From assembly GCA_004011035.1 (NCBI GenBank), contig CP025734.1:890001-954000 (forward strand): DNA of 64,000 bases, given 5' to 3'. Made by a program: the position numbers and the translations under genes. This stretch comes from Bdellovibrio sp. qaytius (GTDB taxonomy: Bacteria; Bdellovibrionota; Bdellovibrionia; Bdellovibrionales; Bdellovibrionaceae). How positions within the stretch are numbered: the stretch's first letter is position 1; each line of letters starts with the position of its first letter. The notes below the pieces were generated by a model. The model had not been told where the DNA came from, did not search any database, and saw only the letters and a program-made list of their open reading frames with translations. Shown here in pieces: positions 43,424-51,577 of the stretch.

Positions 43424-44467
43424 TTAGCCACCATGCGGATGAAAAGGTTCTTGTGGAGGCTTAGGCGCAGGGATTAATTCTTTATTTGAGTGCGTCTGTC
43501 TGTCGTTGATACTCGTATTTTCATCTAATGCGAATACGCTTTTATTTAAGAAGCTAAATACGCTTTCTGAACACGGTGAGAACAGTCTTAAATCTTGGGT
43601 AGACCATGGGCATCTTTTAGCTGCCATTTCTAAAATCTTTTTAGTGCGCAAGTACGCAATTTTTGAACCAGGAATTTCGAAAAGAGAATTTTCATTGAGT
43701 TTACCTTTTGGTACATCGTAAGCATCGTGGGCGCTAGAATCTTGTTGTTTGTAATCTTGAAAGTAACGAATATCACCTAAATTGGAACCGTCTTCCCAGC
43801 CAACGCGTACAACATGACCTTTAGCATAAGAATCTTGAATCATATGTATTAACGATCCTAAAGCACGATTTTGAAAACTGTTTTGGTTGTCAGTGTTGTA
43901 AAATAAAACTTCGCGCGGAAGCACTTGAATCGCATTTTTAGCAATAAGTTCTGCTTGGCTGTATTCAGAGTTTGGAGCATTATTTCTAATTTTTCTAACT
44001 ACATTATCGTAAGTGATTTTAAATTTTGCGAAAGAATCGTTATCAGTAGCCATCATCCAGCAATGGTAAGCATAAAGCATCATATAGTTTTTAACTTTAT
44101 AAGCGGGAGTTCCACCTTTAGCCATAGCATGCATAAATTGATAATCACCAAAATGAAATATTTCAGTGGCGTTACCTTTACCATTATTATTGCCGATAAA
44201 GTTTGTGGCAAAACCAATGACATTGCCTTTAGCTAAATAAGCCTCTGGATCATCATTAAAGCGTACGCCTTCGATCAAGTGATCCATTTGGTAAGTGTCT
44301 TGCGCAGATAAGTATCCTGAATCAATAGCGGCCTTACGAGTAATTGATTCGTGAATTGGATAGCCATGATTAAAGATACCATTAGCGCTGATGCCGTAAC
44401 CGAAAGCCACATTTGATAAGGTAGCGATGGTTACTAGTACGCTCGTGATTTTTAAACAATTTTTCAT
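43424..44467 (-). CDS. exported zinc-dependent phospholipase C-like protein
   Basis: 347 aa with a signal peptide ending AFGY. The pattern HGYPIHESITRKAA near the start, IFHFGDYQFMHA, and GSLIHMIQDSYAKGHVVR in the middle matches the zinc phospholipase C / P1-nuclease fold, where these His, Asp and Trp residues hold three zinc ions. Likely a periplasmic or secreted phospholipid hydrolase. The C-terminal 35 residues are Pro/His-rich (ending FHPHGG). The family call is from motif order only. Confidence 0.65.
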   Translation of the reverse strand: MKNCLKITSVLVTIATLSNVAFGYGISANGIFNHGYPIHESITRKAAIDSGYLSAQDTYQMDHLIEGVRFNDDPEAYLAKGNVIGFATNFIGNNNGKGNATEIFHFGDYQFMHAMAKGGTPAYKVKNYMMLYAYHCWMMATDNDSFAKFKITYDNVVRKIRNNAPNSEYSQAELIAKNAIQVLPREVLFYNTDNQNSFQNRALGSLIHMIQDSYAKGHVVRVGWEDGSNLGDIRYFQDYKQQDSSAHDAYDVPKGKLNENSLFEIPGSKIAYLRTKKILEMAAKRCPWSTQDLRLFSPCSESVFSFLNKSVFALDENTSINDRQTHSNKELIPAPKPPQEPFHPHGG

Positions 44468-44612
44468 AGGTGTATCCCTTCGTTAAAGAGTAGCAAAGTT
44501 AATGAAGCAAATTGTTGGCCTGATCAGTTCAACTCAATTGCCACTGAGTGTCTCAAAAAGAGAATATGACAATTAGGGCTAACACTCATAGTGTGATTTC
44601 TTTGGATGTGGC

Positions 44613-45341
44613 GTGAATAGAAAATTATTTTTACTCTTTTTTTTACTGCTCGTGTGTCGACAAACTTTTGCACAAGAAAGTTTTAAGGATGACTTAAACT
44701 CACCATTTACGACTAGCGCCAAATATGTTGGATTGTTCGGAACTATCGCCACAGGAATGATTCTGGTATTCGAAGATCAAGTTGTTGATCCAACGCAGGT
44801 AGAAGTCGTAGAGGATAAAGCCTTGGGTCGTTATTCGCATTACGGTGATCTTGCGGGTCAAGGATATCCAAACTTGCTCTATTCAGCAGGAATGTTGCTG
44901 AGTTACAAACTCACAGATAATCCCTTGTTATATAACAATGCCATTTTGATGGTGAAAGCAACAGCCTATGCTTCATTGGTGTCTACAGTATTGAAGACAG
45001 TTGTGCGAGAGCCTCGTCCGAATGATTCAGATACGAAAACTTCGTTTCCGTCAGGGCATGCGACAATGGCCTTTGCCTTTGCATCGACAGTTGCAAGTTT
45101 GCATGAATGGTATTGGGGTTTAGCGGCTTACACTATGGCCACCACTGTGGCTTACAGTAGAATGAATGATAATAAACATTTCTTACATGATGTGACTGCT
45201 GGTGCAACCATAGGCTCAGTTTATGGAATTGGTATCACCGAACTTTTTTTGAAAAAACAAGAATCAAATGAATCGCCGAATACATTTATGCTCATTCCTG
45301 TACAAGGAGGAGTGAGTGGTGTTTGGGGTTGGAACTATTAG
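44613..45341 (+). CDS. PAP2-family membrane phosphatase
   Basis: 242 aa with signal/anchor at the N-terminus and a GTG start. The three phosphatase motifs are KTVVREPRP, PSGHATMAFA and SRMNDNKHFLHDVTAG, with the catalytic His in the last two. PAP2 proteins dephosphorylate phosphatidate, undecaprenyl pyrophosphate or lipid A phosphates on the periplasmic side. It is divergent from the phospholipase-like gene. Confidence 0.9.
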   Translation: MNRKLFLLFFLLLVCRQTFAQESFKDDLNSPFTTSAKYVGLFGTIATGMILVFEDQVVDPTQVEVVEDKALGRYSHYGDLAGQGYPNLLYSAGMLLSYKLTDNPLLYNNAILMVKATAYASLVSTVLKTVVREPRPNDSDTKTSFPSGHATMAFAFASTVASLHEWYWGLAAYTMATTVAYSRMNDNKHFLHDVTAGATIGSVYGIGITELFLKKQESNESPNTFMLIPVQGGVSGVWGWNY

Positions 45342-45423
45342 CGCTCGACATTAGTCGTAGTTGAAAACTTTAAAATATATTTTGAAGTGCATCGTTATTA
45401 AGATGTAACAAAGTAGGTGCAAT

Positions 45424-46083
45424 ATGGTTCTTAGAAATTTGCTCATTGTTCTGGTTATGTTGAGTGGTCAGTTCGCTTTTTCTAGTGATCGCATGGGGCA
45501 AGCGCGATTATTTTTTGGATCAACAACAGCCAGCCCGAGTGAGCTCAATACAGAGTTGACGGCGCAAGGGTTGAAAAATGTCGACTTGAATAACCAAGCG
45601 GGTTTAGAGATTACCTTTCCAGTGATGACTTATTTGAATTTTGGTATGCGTTATACGAAACGTTTAATTTCTCAAGATGAAGTCGCGAATGCAGCAAGCA
45701 CTGATTATAAAGTTGAAATGAATCAAGATGTGGCTGATCTGGTAGCGCGCATACCATTTTATAAATCAGACTTCGTTAGGCTTGATGGTGTGATTGGTGC
45801 TGGTGGAAGTAATTCTAAATATGAAATTAAAACAGCAACTCAAGATGGAGAACTCGAAAAAAAAGGGACACCTTTTGCTACGCCACATGCCTTAGCTGGT
45901 TTATCTTTAGGATTAGGTAAAGATAAATATTATTTTGTAATCGAAGCCGGATATGACATGAATAAAGTTGATGGCTTTACACGTTCAGGAACAATTAACA
46001 ACAATGTGAATACAGTTGATTTATCTGGAGGGTATTTAACTCTTGGATTAATGTTTGACGGTATTCCTATTTTTACGAAGTAA
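45424..46083 (+). CDS. outer-membrane beta-barrel protein
   Basis: 219 aa. A signal peptide ends near FAFS, followed by alternating hydrophobic/polar strands rich in Gly and aromatic residues, ending in a strand with GYLTLGLMFDGIPIFTK. Probably an eight- to ten-strand barrel; no specific family recognised. A lipoprotein gene starts 6 bp downstream and is probably in the same operon. Confidence 0.65.
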   Translation: MVLRNLLIVLVMLSGQFAFSSDRMGQARLFFGSTTASPSELNTELTAQGLKNVDLNNQAGLEITFPVMTYLNFGMRYTKRLISQDEVANAASTDYKVEMNQDVADLVARIPFYKSDFVRLDGVIGAGGSNSKYEIKTATQDGELEKKGTPFATPHALAGLSLGLGKDKYYFVIEAGYDMNKVDGFTRSGTINNNVNTVDLSGGYLTLGLMFDGIPIFTK

Positions 46084-46089
46084 GAAGCC

Positions 46090-46380
46090 ATGAAAATATT
46101 TTTTATAATCAGCACATTAATTATTTCGGGTTGTGGCTTAAAGGTTATTAACCCTAACGACGTTAATAAAAACGAAGGCACTAAAGCTCTAGATATTTCG
46201 AGCGGACAACTTAAAGTGGTAGATACTTTTTCTTGTAATATTGTTGCCGGTAATGGAAAGCGTGTATCAGCGGTTGCAAAAACTGAAAAAGAAGCTCGCG
46301 ACGAAGCTCTGGCTAAATGCAAAGATCAAACTTTAATTTCGATTTGTCGTCCTGAAAATCTGAAGTGCGTAAAAAACTAA
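46090..46380 (+). CDS. small lipoprotein
   Basis: 96 aa. The lipobox LIISGCG gives a lipid-modified Cys at about residue 15. The mature domain has four more Cys (FSCNIV, LAKCKDQ, ISICRPENLKC) that could make two disulfides, and an EKEARDEALAKC helix. No family recognised. It is probably cotranscribed with the preceding barrel. Confidence 0.7.
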   Translation: MKIFFIISTLIISGCGLKVINPNDVNKNEGTKALDISSGQLKVVDTFSCNIVAGNGKRVSAVAKTEKEARDEALAKCKDQTLISICRPENLKCVKN

Positions 46381-46382
46381 TC

Positions 46383-46421
46383 TAAAAAAAAGTAGCTTCA
46401 AACATTAAAGAATGAAGCTAC
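46383..46421 (-). terminator. rho-independent terminator of the DUF4242 gene
   Basis: GTAGCTTCA / TGAAGCTAC stem with a 12-nt loop and eight T residues on the minus strand. Confidence 0.85.
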
Positions 46422-46432
46422 GTTGAATTCTG

Positions 46433-46759
46433 TTACTGTCTCATTTGAGTTTCAGTCGTTTGACTTTTGGTTCCCATAGGTTGATTGAATTCAGCCGTTG
46501 TAGGGTCAATCATGCGGCGAACGCGAGAGATTTTGTCGGCAGGAAATCCAGCCTTTTGCGCATGCTCGCTCACAAGCCCTTCGTTTTCTGCATAATACAC
46601 GCAGTAAACTTTATCGTCGGTTACATAGCTTTCAACCCACTGAACCGCCGGGCCCATTTCGCGAAGCACATCGCACGACTTTTGCGAACCTTGTTGCCAT
46701 TCGGTTTCACTCATTTGCCCCGCGCCTGGAATATTTCGTTCAATCACATATTTTGGCAT
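46433..46759 (-). CDS. DUF4242 protein (SCO4226-type nickel-binding-like)
   Basis: 108 aa. The fold pattern YVIERNIPGAG, VQWVESYVTDDKVYCVYYAENEG, SEHAQKAGFP and MIDPTTAEF is that of DUF4242, a small dimeric ferredoxin-like domain whose Streptomyces member SCO4226 binds nickel. The role here is unknown. AGGAGG precedes the ATG. A plus-strand ORF over the same DNA is a shadow. Confidence 0.9.
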   Translation of the reverse strand: MPKYVIERNIPGAGQMSETEWQQGSQKSCDVLREMGPAVQWVESYVTDDKVYCVYYAENEGLVSEHAQKAGFPADKISRVRRMIDPTTAEFNQPMGTKSQTTETQMRQ

Positions 46760-46844
46760 TTTTGCCTCCTTTTAAAAATATAAAAGGTAATGATCAATCG
46801 GTATGCCATGAGCGACAGGGGCAAAGGTCTACTTTAAATATGAA

Positions 46845-47579
46845 CTACTGAAATGTAATTGCTGGAGTAGAGCCTGATAATGAACTCGAATTCGTTACGC
46901 CCGGTAAGCCAATAGCGCCCGCGCCTAAAGTTAATACGCCATTGCTGTAACTTCCGATATTATAAACTGTTGTGCCGTTTGATACGAATGTATAGTTACT
47001 GCAAGACATGTTCGCACTATTTTGGCCAACCCCTGCATTAATACCGTTATTAACACATGATTGACCCGAAAGAGTACAGTACGGAGAAGTTCCGCCGCAA
47101 TCTGAGTTGAAGATATTTTGCGTAGCCGTGTGACTTGTCGTATTGCTATCTGTCACCATTAACGTTGAAGTCGACACTGCAAACGCTAAAGCTTGTACTC
47201 CTGTTGTTAAAGCAGAGCCGACTGAATAAGCTCCTGTTGCCATAAATACTGTTTTGTAATCATAATTTGCACATGTTGCTTGTGATTGTCCACTAGGAGC
47301 AGTGTAAGCGTAATGTTGTAAGCTGTAAGCTCCATTACTTTGTAATGTGAGATACTGCTTATAATAAGCTGTTCCTAAAATAGGATCGGTGTACGCCGTA
47401 CAGGCGCTAATCCATTGTTTACTTGAACCACCTGAGATATCAGAGGCAGTAAATAAGGTTGCAGCAGTGCTACCGCTCGTGATGGCCGCAATGGCGTCTT
47501 CTTTTTTCTCTAAGCAGGCAGATACTGATAAAACCGATAAAACTAACAGGGCTGTTTTCAATTTACGTACATGTTTCAT
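46845..47579 (-). CDS. Ser/Thr-rich lipoprotein
   Basis: 244 aa. A lipobox at LSVSACL makes residue 22 the lipidated Cys. The mature protein is rich in Ser, Thr, Asn, Gly and Tyr with several Cys pairs (CTAY, CANYDY, CGGTSPYCTLSGQSC). It looks like a surface or periplasmic beta-protein; I recognise no family. AAGGAG precedes the ATG. Upstream (47580-47789) lie CTAAGACC and a TGTAGA-TT-TCTACA palindrome. Confidence 0.65.
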   Translation of the reverse strand: MKHVRKLKTALLVLSVLSVSACLEKKEDAIAAITSGSTAATLFTASDISGGSSKQWISACTAYTDPILGTAYYKQYLTLQSNGAYSLQHYAYTAPSGQSQATCANYDYKTVFMATGAYSVGSALTTGVQALAFAVSTSTLMVTDSNTTSHTATQNIFNSDCGGTSPYCTLSGQSCVNNGINAGVGQNSANMSCSNYTFVSNGTTVYNIGSYSNGVLTLGAGAIGLPGVTNSSSLSGSTPAITFQ

Positions 47580-47657
47580 AATGAGCTCCTTGTCTTGACT
47601 AAGACCTATTAAACCTATCGGCGGACTCAGTTAAGGCTGAAGGAGCTTGGCCTGATA

Positions 47658-47671
47658 TGTAGATTTCTACA
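47658..47671. promoter_or_regulatory. TGTAGA-TT-TCTACA palindrome
   Basis: Six-base arms with a two-base centre, about 80 bp upstream of the Ser/Thr-rich lipoprotein. Looks like a dimeric regulator site; its binder is unknown. The rest of this 210-bp gap has no ORF. Confidence 0.3.
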
Positions 47672-47789
47672 CATTGATGTCTCACGGGCGATACGAATTG
47701 GTACTTTAAAACACCAAATAAAATTAATTATTAGATTGATAGAAAATCACTAGGAAATGTGAATGAAAATGAGATAGCTCCAAACATAG

Positions 47790-48362
47790 TTACGGGCACC
47801 AATCCTTTGGCGTTACGACTTTCGTGATGTCAGAGGCGCGCATATAGAGAAAATTGTTTCCTATGCCTAATCGCAATCGTTGCTGGCGCTGAGATTGAGT
47901 TGAGATCGCCTGGATTTGCCCGTAGCCAAAACTATCAGTTGAACTTAAGCCTTCTACATTTTTTAACACCCATCTTACATTAGAGCTTTCAATTGGTGTT
48001 AGATCAGCATCGGTTAAAATCGTATTTATTGTTCCTTCTGACTGTCGACATTTCACCTGAAAGTAAATAGAGATTGAATACAGACGCCTGCAATTTTGGG
48101 TGTTAGAATAACCGAATCCAACATCACAAGTATTAAAAGTTTTTTCAGAATAACCCAGTTTTTCTTTAGGATAGTCCATTCGTAAATATTTTTGCAAACT
48201 TACGACATCGATGACTTCTTCGTTTTTTTCAATCGGAGCAGATGGTAAATTGGTGGGTGTTGTATTTCGTTGAGCCGGAGGTGATTGTCTCTCTGAAACG
48301 CTTTTTCCTGCACAGCCAGCGAATAAAAAAATGAAACTTAAACTTAAGCCAAGATTCTTCAT
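47790..48362 (-). CDS. hypothetical lipoprotein
   Basis: 190 aa. Lipobox LFAGCAG (Cys at about residue 17), then a disordered Pro/Thr/Asn region, then a globular domain with four Cys (FNTCDVGFG, TQNCRRLYS, VKCRQS, DWCP). No family recognised. It is the first gene after tRNA-Arg on the minus strand. Confidence 0.65.
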   Translation of the reverse strand: MKNLGLSLSFIFLFAGCAGKSVSERQSPPAQRNTTPTNLPSAPIEKNEEVIDVVSLQKYLRMDYPKEKLGYSEKTFNTCDVGFGYSNTQNCRRLYSISIYFQVKCRQSEGTINTILTDADLTPIESSNVRWVLKNVEGLSSTDSFGYGQIQAISTQSQRQQRLRLGIGNNFLYMRASDITKVVTPKDWCP

Positions 48363-48404
48363 TTAAATATTTTTGCACTTATTAATTGCGAATAATACTA
48401 AAAT

Positions 48405-48481
48405 TGGTGATTCCGGTACGATTCGAACGTACGACCCTCTCCTTAGAAGGGAGATGCTCTATCCAACTGAGCTACGGAACC
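48405..48481 (-). tRNA. tRNA-Arg (anticodon UCU)
   Basis: A 77-nt cloverleaf read on the minus strand: acceptor GGTTCCG / CGGAATC, D arm with AGTTGG, anticodon stem TCTCC/GGAGA around loop CTTCTAA (anticodon TCT, reading AGA/AGG), T arm GTACG-TTCGAAT-CGTAC and an encoded CCA end. Fits elongator tRNA-Arg. Confidence 0.95.
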
Positions 48482-48554
48482 ACGGGCTGTGAACAAAAAG
48501 AAACTAACAAACTTGGCGCTGAATGTTAAGAGGTTTTAGGCCTCTAATTGCAAA

Positions 48555-49442
48555 TTATTTCACCAATTCAAGGGGGTGACCGACGTTTAGAGCGCAGAAC
48601 GAACGAGTTTGGTGAGATAAAAAGGGCTGATTGCTATCAGTCATCGGGTTTCCGTTGAGGTCAGTAAATCGGCTAAGGCTTGGGCCATTGAACTGTAAAC
48701 TTTTGCGAAGATCGAGTTGGTAGTTGAAGCGATCAAGCACCACCCCTGTGAAAGGATCTTTCATGCGAATGTTGAAATCGTATTTTGTAGGTTCTGCTTT
48801 TTTAACTTCAGCAAAAAAGAAAAGTTCATTCACTTTAGGAGCCAGCGGTGCAAGATCAACCGTGGTTTTTAGTGTGGTCACTTCATCACGAATGGGTATG
48901 GCAGAAACAGCTGTGTCGTATTGAAAATTCATTTCGGCTGAGCTGTCATAAGGCACAGCCATGCGATTAACACTGATTTGGCAATCCACTGAAATTACGC
49001 TGGCTTGAAGTTTGTAATCTAAAACATCTTTGATTTCATTTTCAGTTAATAAAAAATCTTCGCCTAAATTGATTTGATAAAGGCCAGCTGAGTTTTGCGG
49101 AATCTGTGTCGAGGCACATGTGAGGGTGCGGTAACCTTCTGTGCTTTTTTCAAAGAGTAAAATTCCTTTTTGGTTGGTCGGAATATTTTCGCCGTTGCAG
49201 TTGGCGCCGTCTTGACCTTGAATATCTAAATACACGTTATCAATTTCGCCTTTTAAAACTTTTTCAATGCGTACGCGCGCTTTGCCGTTATTGAGGGTGA
49301 TCGTTTCAACTTTGGCAATGATGATATTTTTTTTCTGCGCTGCCTGTTGGGCATTGGCGAAACCCATGCAATCACAAGCTAAAGTATTTAATGAAAACGT
49401 GAATGAAATTGTTGAAATAAAAAAGACGAAATATTTATTCAT
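48555..49442 (-). CDS. exported TIMP/netrin-like domain protein
   Basis: 295 aa from the ATG at 49442, which begins the signal peptide. Cleavage after LNTLA leaves the mature start CDCMGFANAQQAA, a Cys-x-Cys as in tissue inhibitors of metalloproteinases, followed by IIAKVETI, VRIEKVLKGEI and a Cys-containing block GANCNGE ... LTCASTQIP. This is the OB-fold NTR pattern in about residues 22-150. The C-terminal half is unrelated beta-rich sequence that I do not recognise. A lipoprotein reading (T-L-A-C) is possible but not canonical. Confidence 0.6.
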   Translation of the reverse strand: MNKYFVFFISTISFTFSLNTLACDCMGFANAQQAAQKKNIIIAKVETITLNNGKARVRIEKVLKGEIDNVYLDIQGQDGANCNGENIPTNQKGILLFEKSTEGYRTLTCASTQIPQNSAGLYQINLGEDFLLTENEIKDVLDYKLQASVISVDCQISVNRMAVPYDSSAEMNFQYDTAVSAIPIRDEVTTLKTTVDLAPLAPKVNELFFFAEVKKAEPTKYDFNIRMKDPFTGVVLDRFNYQLDLRKSLQFNGPSLSRFTDLNGNPMTDSNQPFLSHQTRSFCALNVGHPLELVK

Positions 49443-49534
49443 GCGACAAACGTAGCAGAATGGTTGTACCTGCAAACACTTAATGCCTCTTGTTAGCTGT
49501 TTACATTCATGACTCCGCTCATCATCATTAAGTA

Positions 49535-50722
49535 ATGCGTTTTTTTCTTGTATCAGCTTTTTTGCTTTTGTCTGGCGTGAATGCCTTAGCCTATCCCGAT
49601 TTCATTGGGTACGGTTATCGCAGTTGCCTTGTTTGTCATGAATCAGGATCAGGTGGCGGCGCTTTAACAGATTACGGCCGCGGAGTTTTTGCCTCTGAAA
49701 TTGCAATGAATCCGATCAGACGTTGGATCGGCGACGAAGAAGCGGCGCAAGTTTCAAATTTTTTAGGCCCGGTTGAGTTTCCGTTTTGGTTAAGAATGGG
49801 TTTTAAATATCGTGCTCTTACAGCCGAACGTTCGCCAGGTTCAGCGCAAAGTCGTAAATATTACTACAACATGCAAAATGATTTGAATTTGAATTTTTTT
49901 GCGAATGAAGCCCATACATTGGGTTTAATCACTACGGTGGGTTATGTTGAAAACCCCGTGGCTTTATATCCGAATAAAACAATTAAAGATGATTCGCATT
50001 TATTTTACCGCGAATATTTTATCAAAGCGAATGTGGCTAAAGAGTTTTGGCTCTACGCAGGCCTTATGGATAAAGTGTTTGGCCTTAAAACTGTAAATCA
50101 CACTGCTTATAATCGCGCGGCCTTATCTTTAGGGCAAAATGATCAAGTGCATGCGGGATTAGTGCAGTGGGCTCGTAAAGAAGAAGATTTGTTTTTTCAA
50201 TACTGGTTAGGTAATTTACACTTACCTAAAGCCGATCGCAGGTCAGGCGCAAGTTTTATGCTCGATAAAAAATGGGGTAGCATGCATGCGGCAGGTTTTA
50301 GTTTGCTCACTGAATCTAAGACGGGCATTAAACAAAATATTTTTTCTGTGCATAACAAAATGGGTTTTCGTGATGGCAATTCATTATTAACCGAAGTGGG
50401 CTACCGCACAGAAAACTCTAAACAAACCACTGAATCGATTGATACAAACTATTCATATATCTTTACGCAAAATAATTTAAACCTTACCCGCGGCTTATTT
50501 TTATTGTCAGGTTTAGAATATAAAAACGTTTCAACTAAATCTTCTGATCCACAAACAGCCCCAACAAACGAAAAGAAATTGCGCTGGGATTTGGGTTTTT
50601 TAATGTTTCCAATTCAAAGGATGGAATTTCGCGTTTCTGGAATTAACGAAAAAACAATCGGCGCAGATGACGCCACTAAAGATGCATGGTCAATACAATC
50701 ACAAATACACTTATCTTTATAA
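49535..50722 (+). CDS. exported protein with CxxCH haem motif and barrel-like C-terminus
   Basis: 395 aa. The signal peptide ends near NALA, and the mature protein begins with a c-type haem motif CLVCH (Cys31-His35) followed by ESGSGGGALTDYGRGVFASE. The rest is long alternating beta-strands with aromatic ends (final strand SIQSQIHLSL), like an outer-membrane barrel. A haem motif at the N-terminus of a barrel suggests an electron-transfer or multicopper-type porin; no named family. Its end overlaps the next gene by 37 bp. Confidence 0.7.
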   Translation: MRFFLVSAFLLLSGVNALAYPDFIGYGYRSCLVCHESGSGGGALTDYGRGVFASEIAMNPIRRWIGDEEAAQVSNFLGPVEFPFWLRMGFKYRALTAERSPGSAQSRKYYYNMQNDLNLNFFANEAHTLGLITTVGYVENPVALYPNKTIKDDSHLFYREYFIKANVAKEFWLYAGLMDKVFGLKTVNHTAYNRAALSLGQNDQVHAGLVQWARKEEDLFFQYWLGNLHLPKADRRSGASFMLDKKWGSMHAAGFSLLTESKTGIKQNIFSVHNKMGFRDGNSLLTEVGYRTENSKQTTESIDTNYSYIFTQNNLNLTRGLFLLSGLEYKNVSTKSSDPQTAPTNEKKLRWDLGFLMFPIQRMEFRVSGINEKTIGADDATKDAWSIQSQIHLSL

Positions 50723-51414
50723 TTTTAACTTTATCTTTTGGTGCTTTTGCTGCAGATGATACTGCGCAAAGTAAAAAACAAGAGATCACTGAGGTCGTTG
50801 AGCAATCTAAAACAGCTCCTGTTGAAATACCTGCAAAAGCCACGCGGGTAGTTCGTCGCAAGATGCCTGTTGTGATTGTTGATGAAACTCCGTCATCAAC
50901 AAAAATCGGTTTTTCTGCAGGTCTTGTGGCTTGGGGCGAACAAATTCTTTTGCAAACAGGTGATGGCCGAAGTGAAAACATTTTAATTCAATACACGGGT
51001 TTTTCTTTCGGCCTAGATCATACATTCAAAGGTGAATCAATTGGTTGGAATAACTCAGTGAAAGCAATGTTTCTTCAGGGTGATGCCCAGGCCCAAGGTC
51101 AATCGATCAGCTATGAAAATAAGGTTGATGCCGTTACACCTGTGTTTGTGACAACTGGTCTTAGATTTTATCCCCATGAAAAAGTGAATGTTACCCTGAA
51201 CGTAGGGGCCACTTATTACAAACTTAAATTACAGCCACCGACTTCAGTCGTAACAAGCTATGATTTTAAATACGCTGAAGCGATACAGCCTGTGGCCCAG
51301 CTGCAATTGGCTTGGATGCTGTCTGATTCGTTTCTATTTCAACAAGAAATCTTTGCCACACGCAAAAACGATGTTTCAGCGGGATGGAATGTCTCACTTG
51401 GATACGTTTTTTAA
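50686..51414 (+). CDS. outer-membrane beta-barrel-like protein
   Basis: 242 aa. Signal peptide ending GAFA, then a linker with EVVEQSKTAPVEIPAKATR and a barrel of Gly/aromatic-rich strands ending GWNVSLGYVF with a terminal Phe, the classical barrel insertion signal. It overlaps the haem-barrel gene by 37 bp in another frame and is probably translated from the same mRNA. Confidence 0.65.
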   Translation: MVNTITNTLIFIILTLSFGAFAADDTAQSKKQEITEVVEQSKTAPVEIPAKATRVVRRKMPVVIVDETPSSTKIGFSAGLVAWGEQILLQTGDGRSENILIQYTGFSFGLDHTFKGESIGWNNSVKAMFLQGDAQAQGQSISYENKVDAVTPVFVTTGLRFYPHEKVNVTLNVGATYYKLKLQPPTSVVTSYDFKYAEAIQPVAQLQLAWMLSDSFLFQQEIFATRKNDVSAGWNVSLGYVF

Positions 51415-51520
51415 GTTATTTAACATAATGCTAGCTAACTGGTGTTTAGGTATTTTTCAGTCGCTATTTTTCATAAATAAGTTCGACAACGAATAGTATC
51501 ACGAAGATACGTAATCGAAA

Positions 51521-51528
51521 CTAGTCTA
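51521..51528. promoter_or_regulatory. CTAGTCTA element upstream of the redox cluster
   Basis: CTAGTCTA 50 bp before the start of the DUF1588-like gene, in a 163-bp gap with no ORF. Identical to the copy at 32452. Confidence 0.3.
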
Positions 51529-51577
51529 TACAAAATTGGTGGCCCCCTTCAAAATTAGAGCTGGGGGATCGAAAACT

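Noticed and set aside
46445-46783. Plus-strand ORF opposite the DUF4242 gene
   Set aside because: DUF4242 on the minus strand has a recognisable family and a perfect ribosome site; the opposite frame is a shadow.
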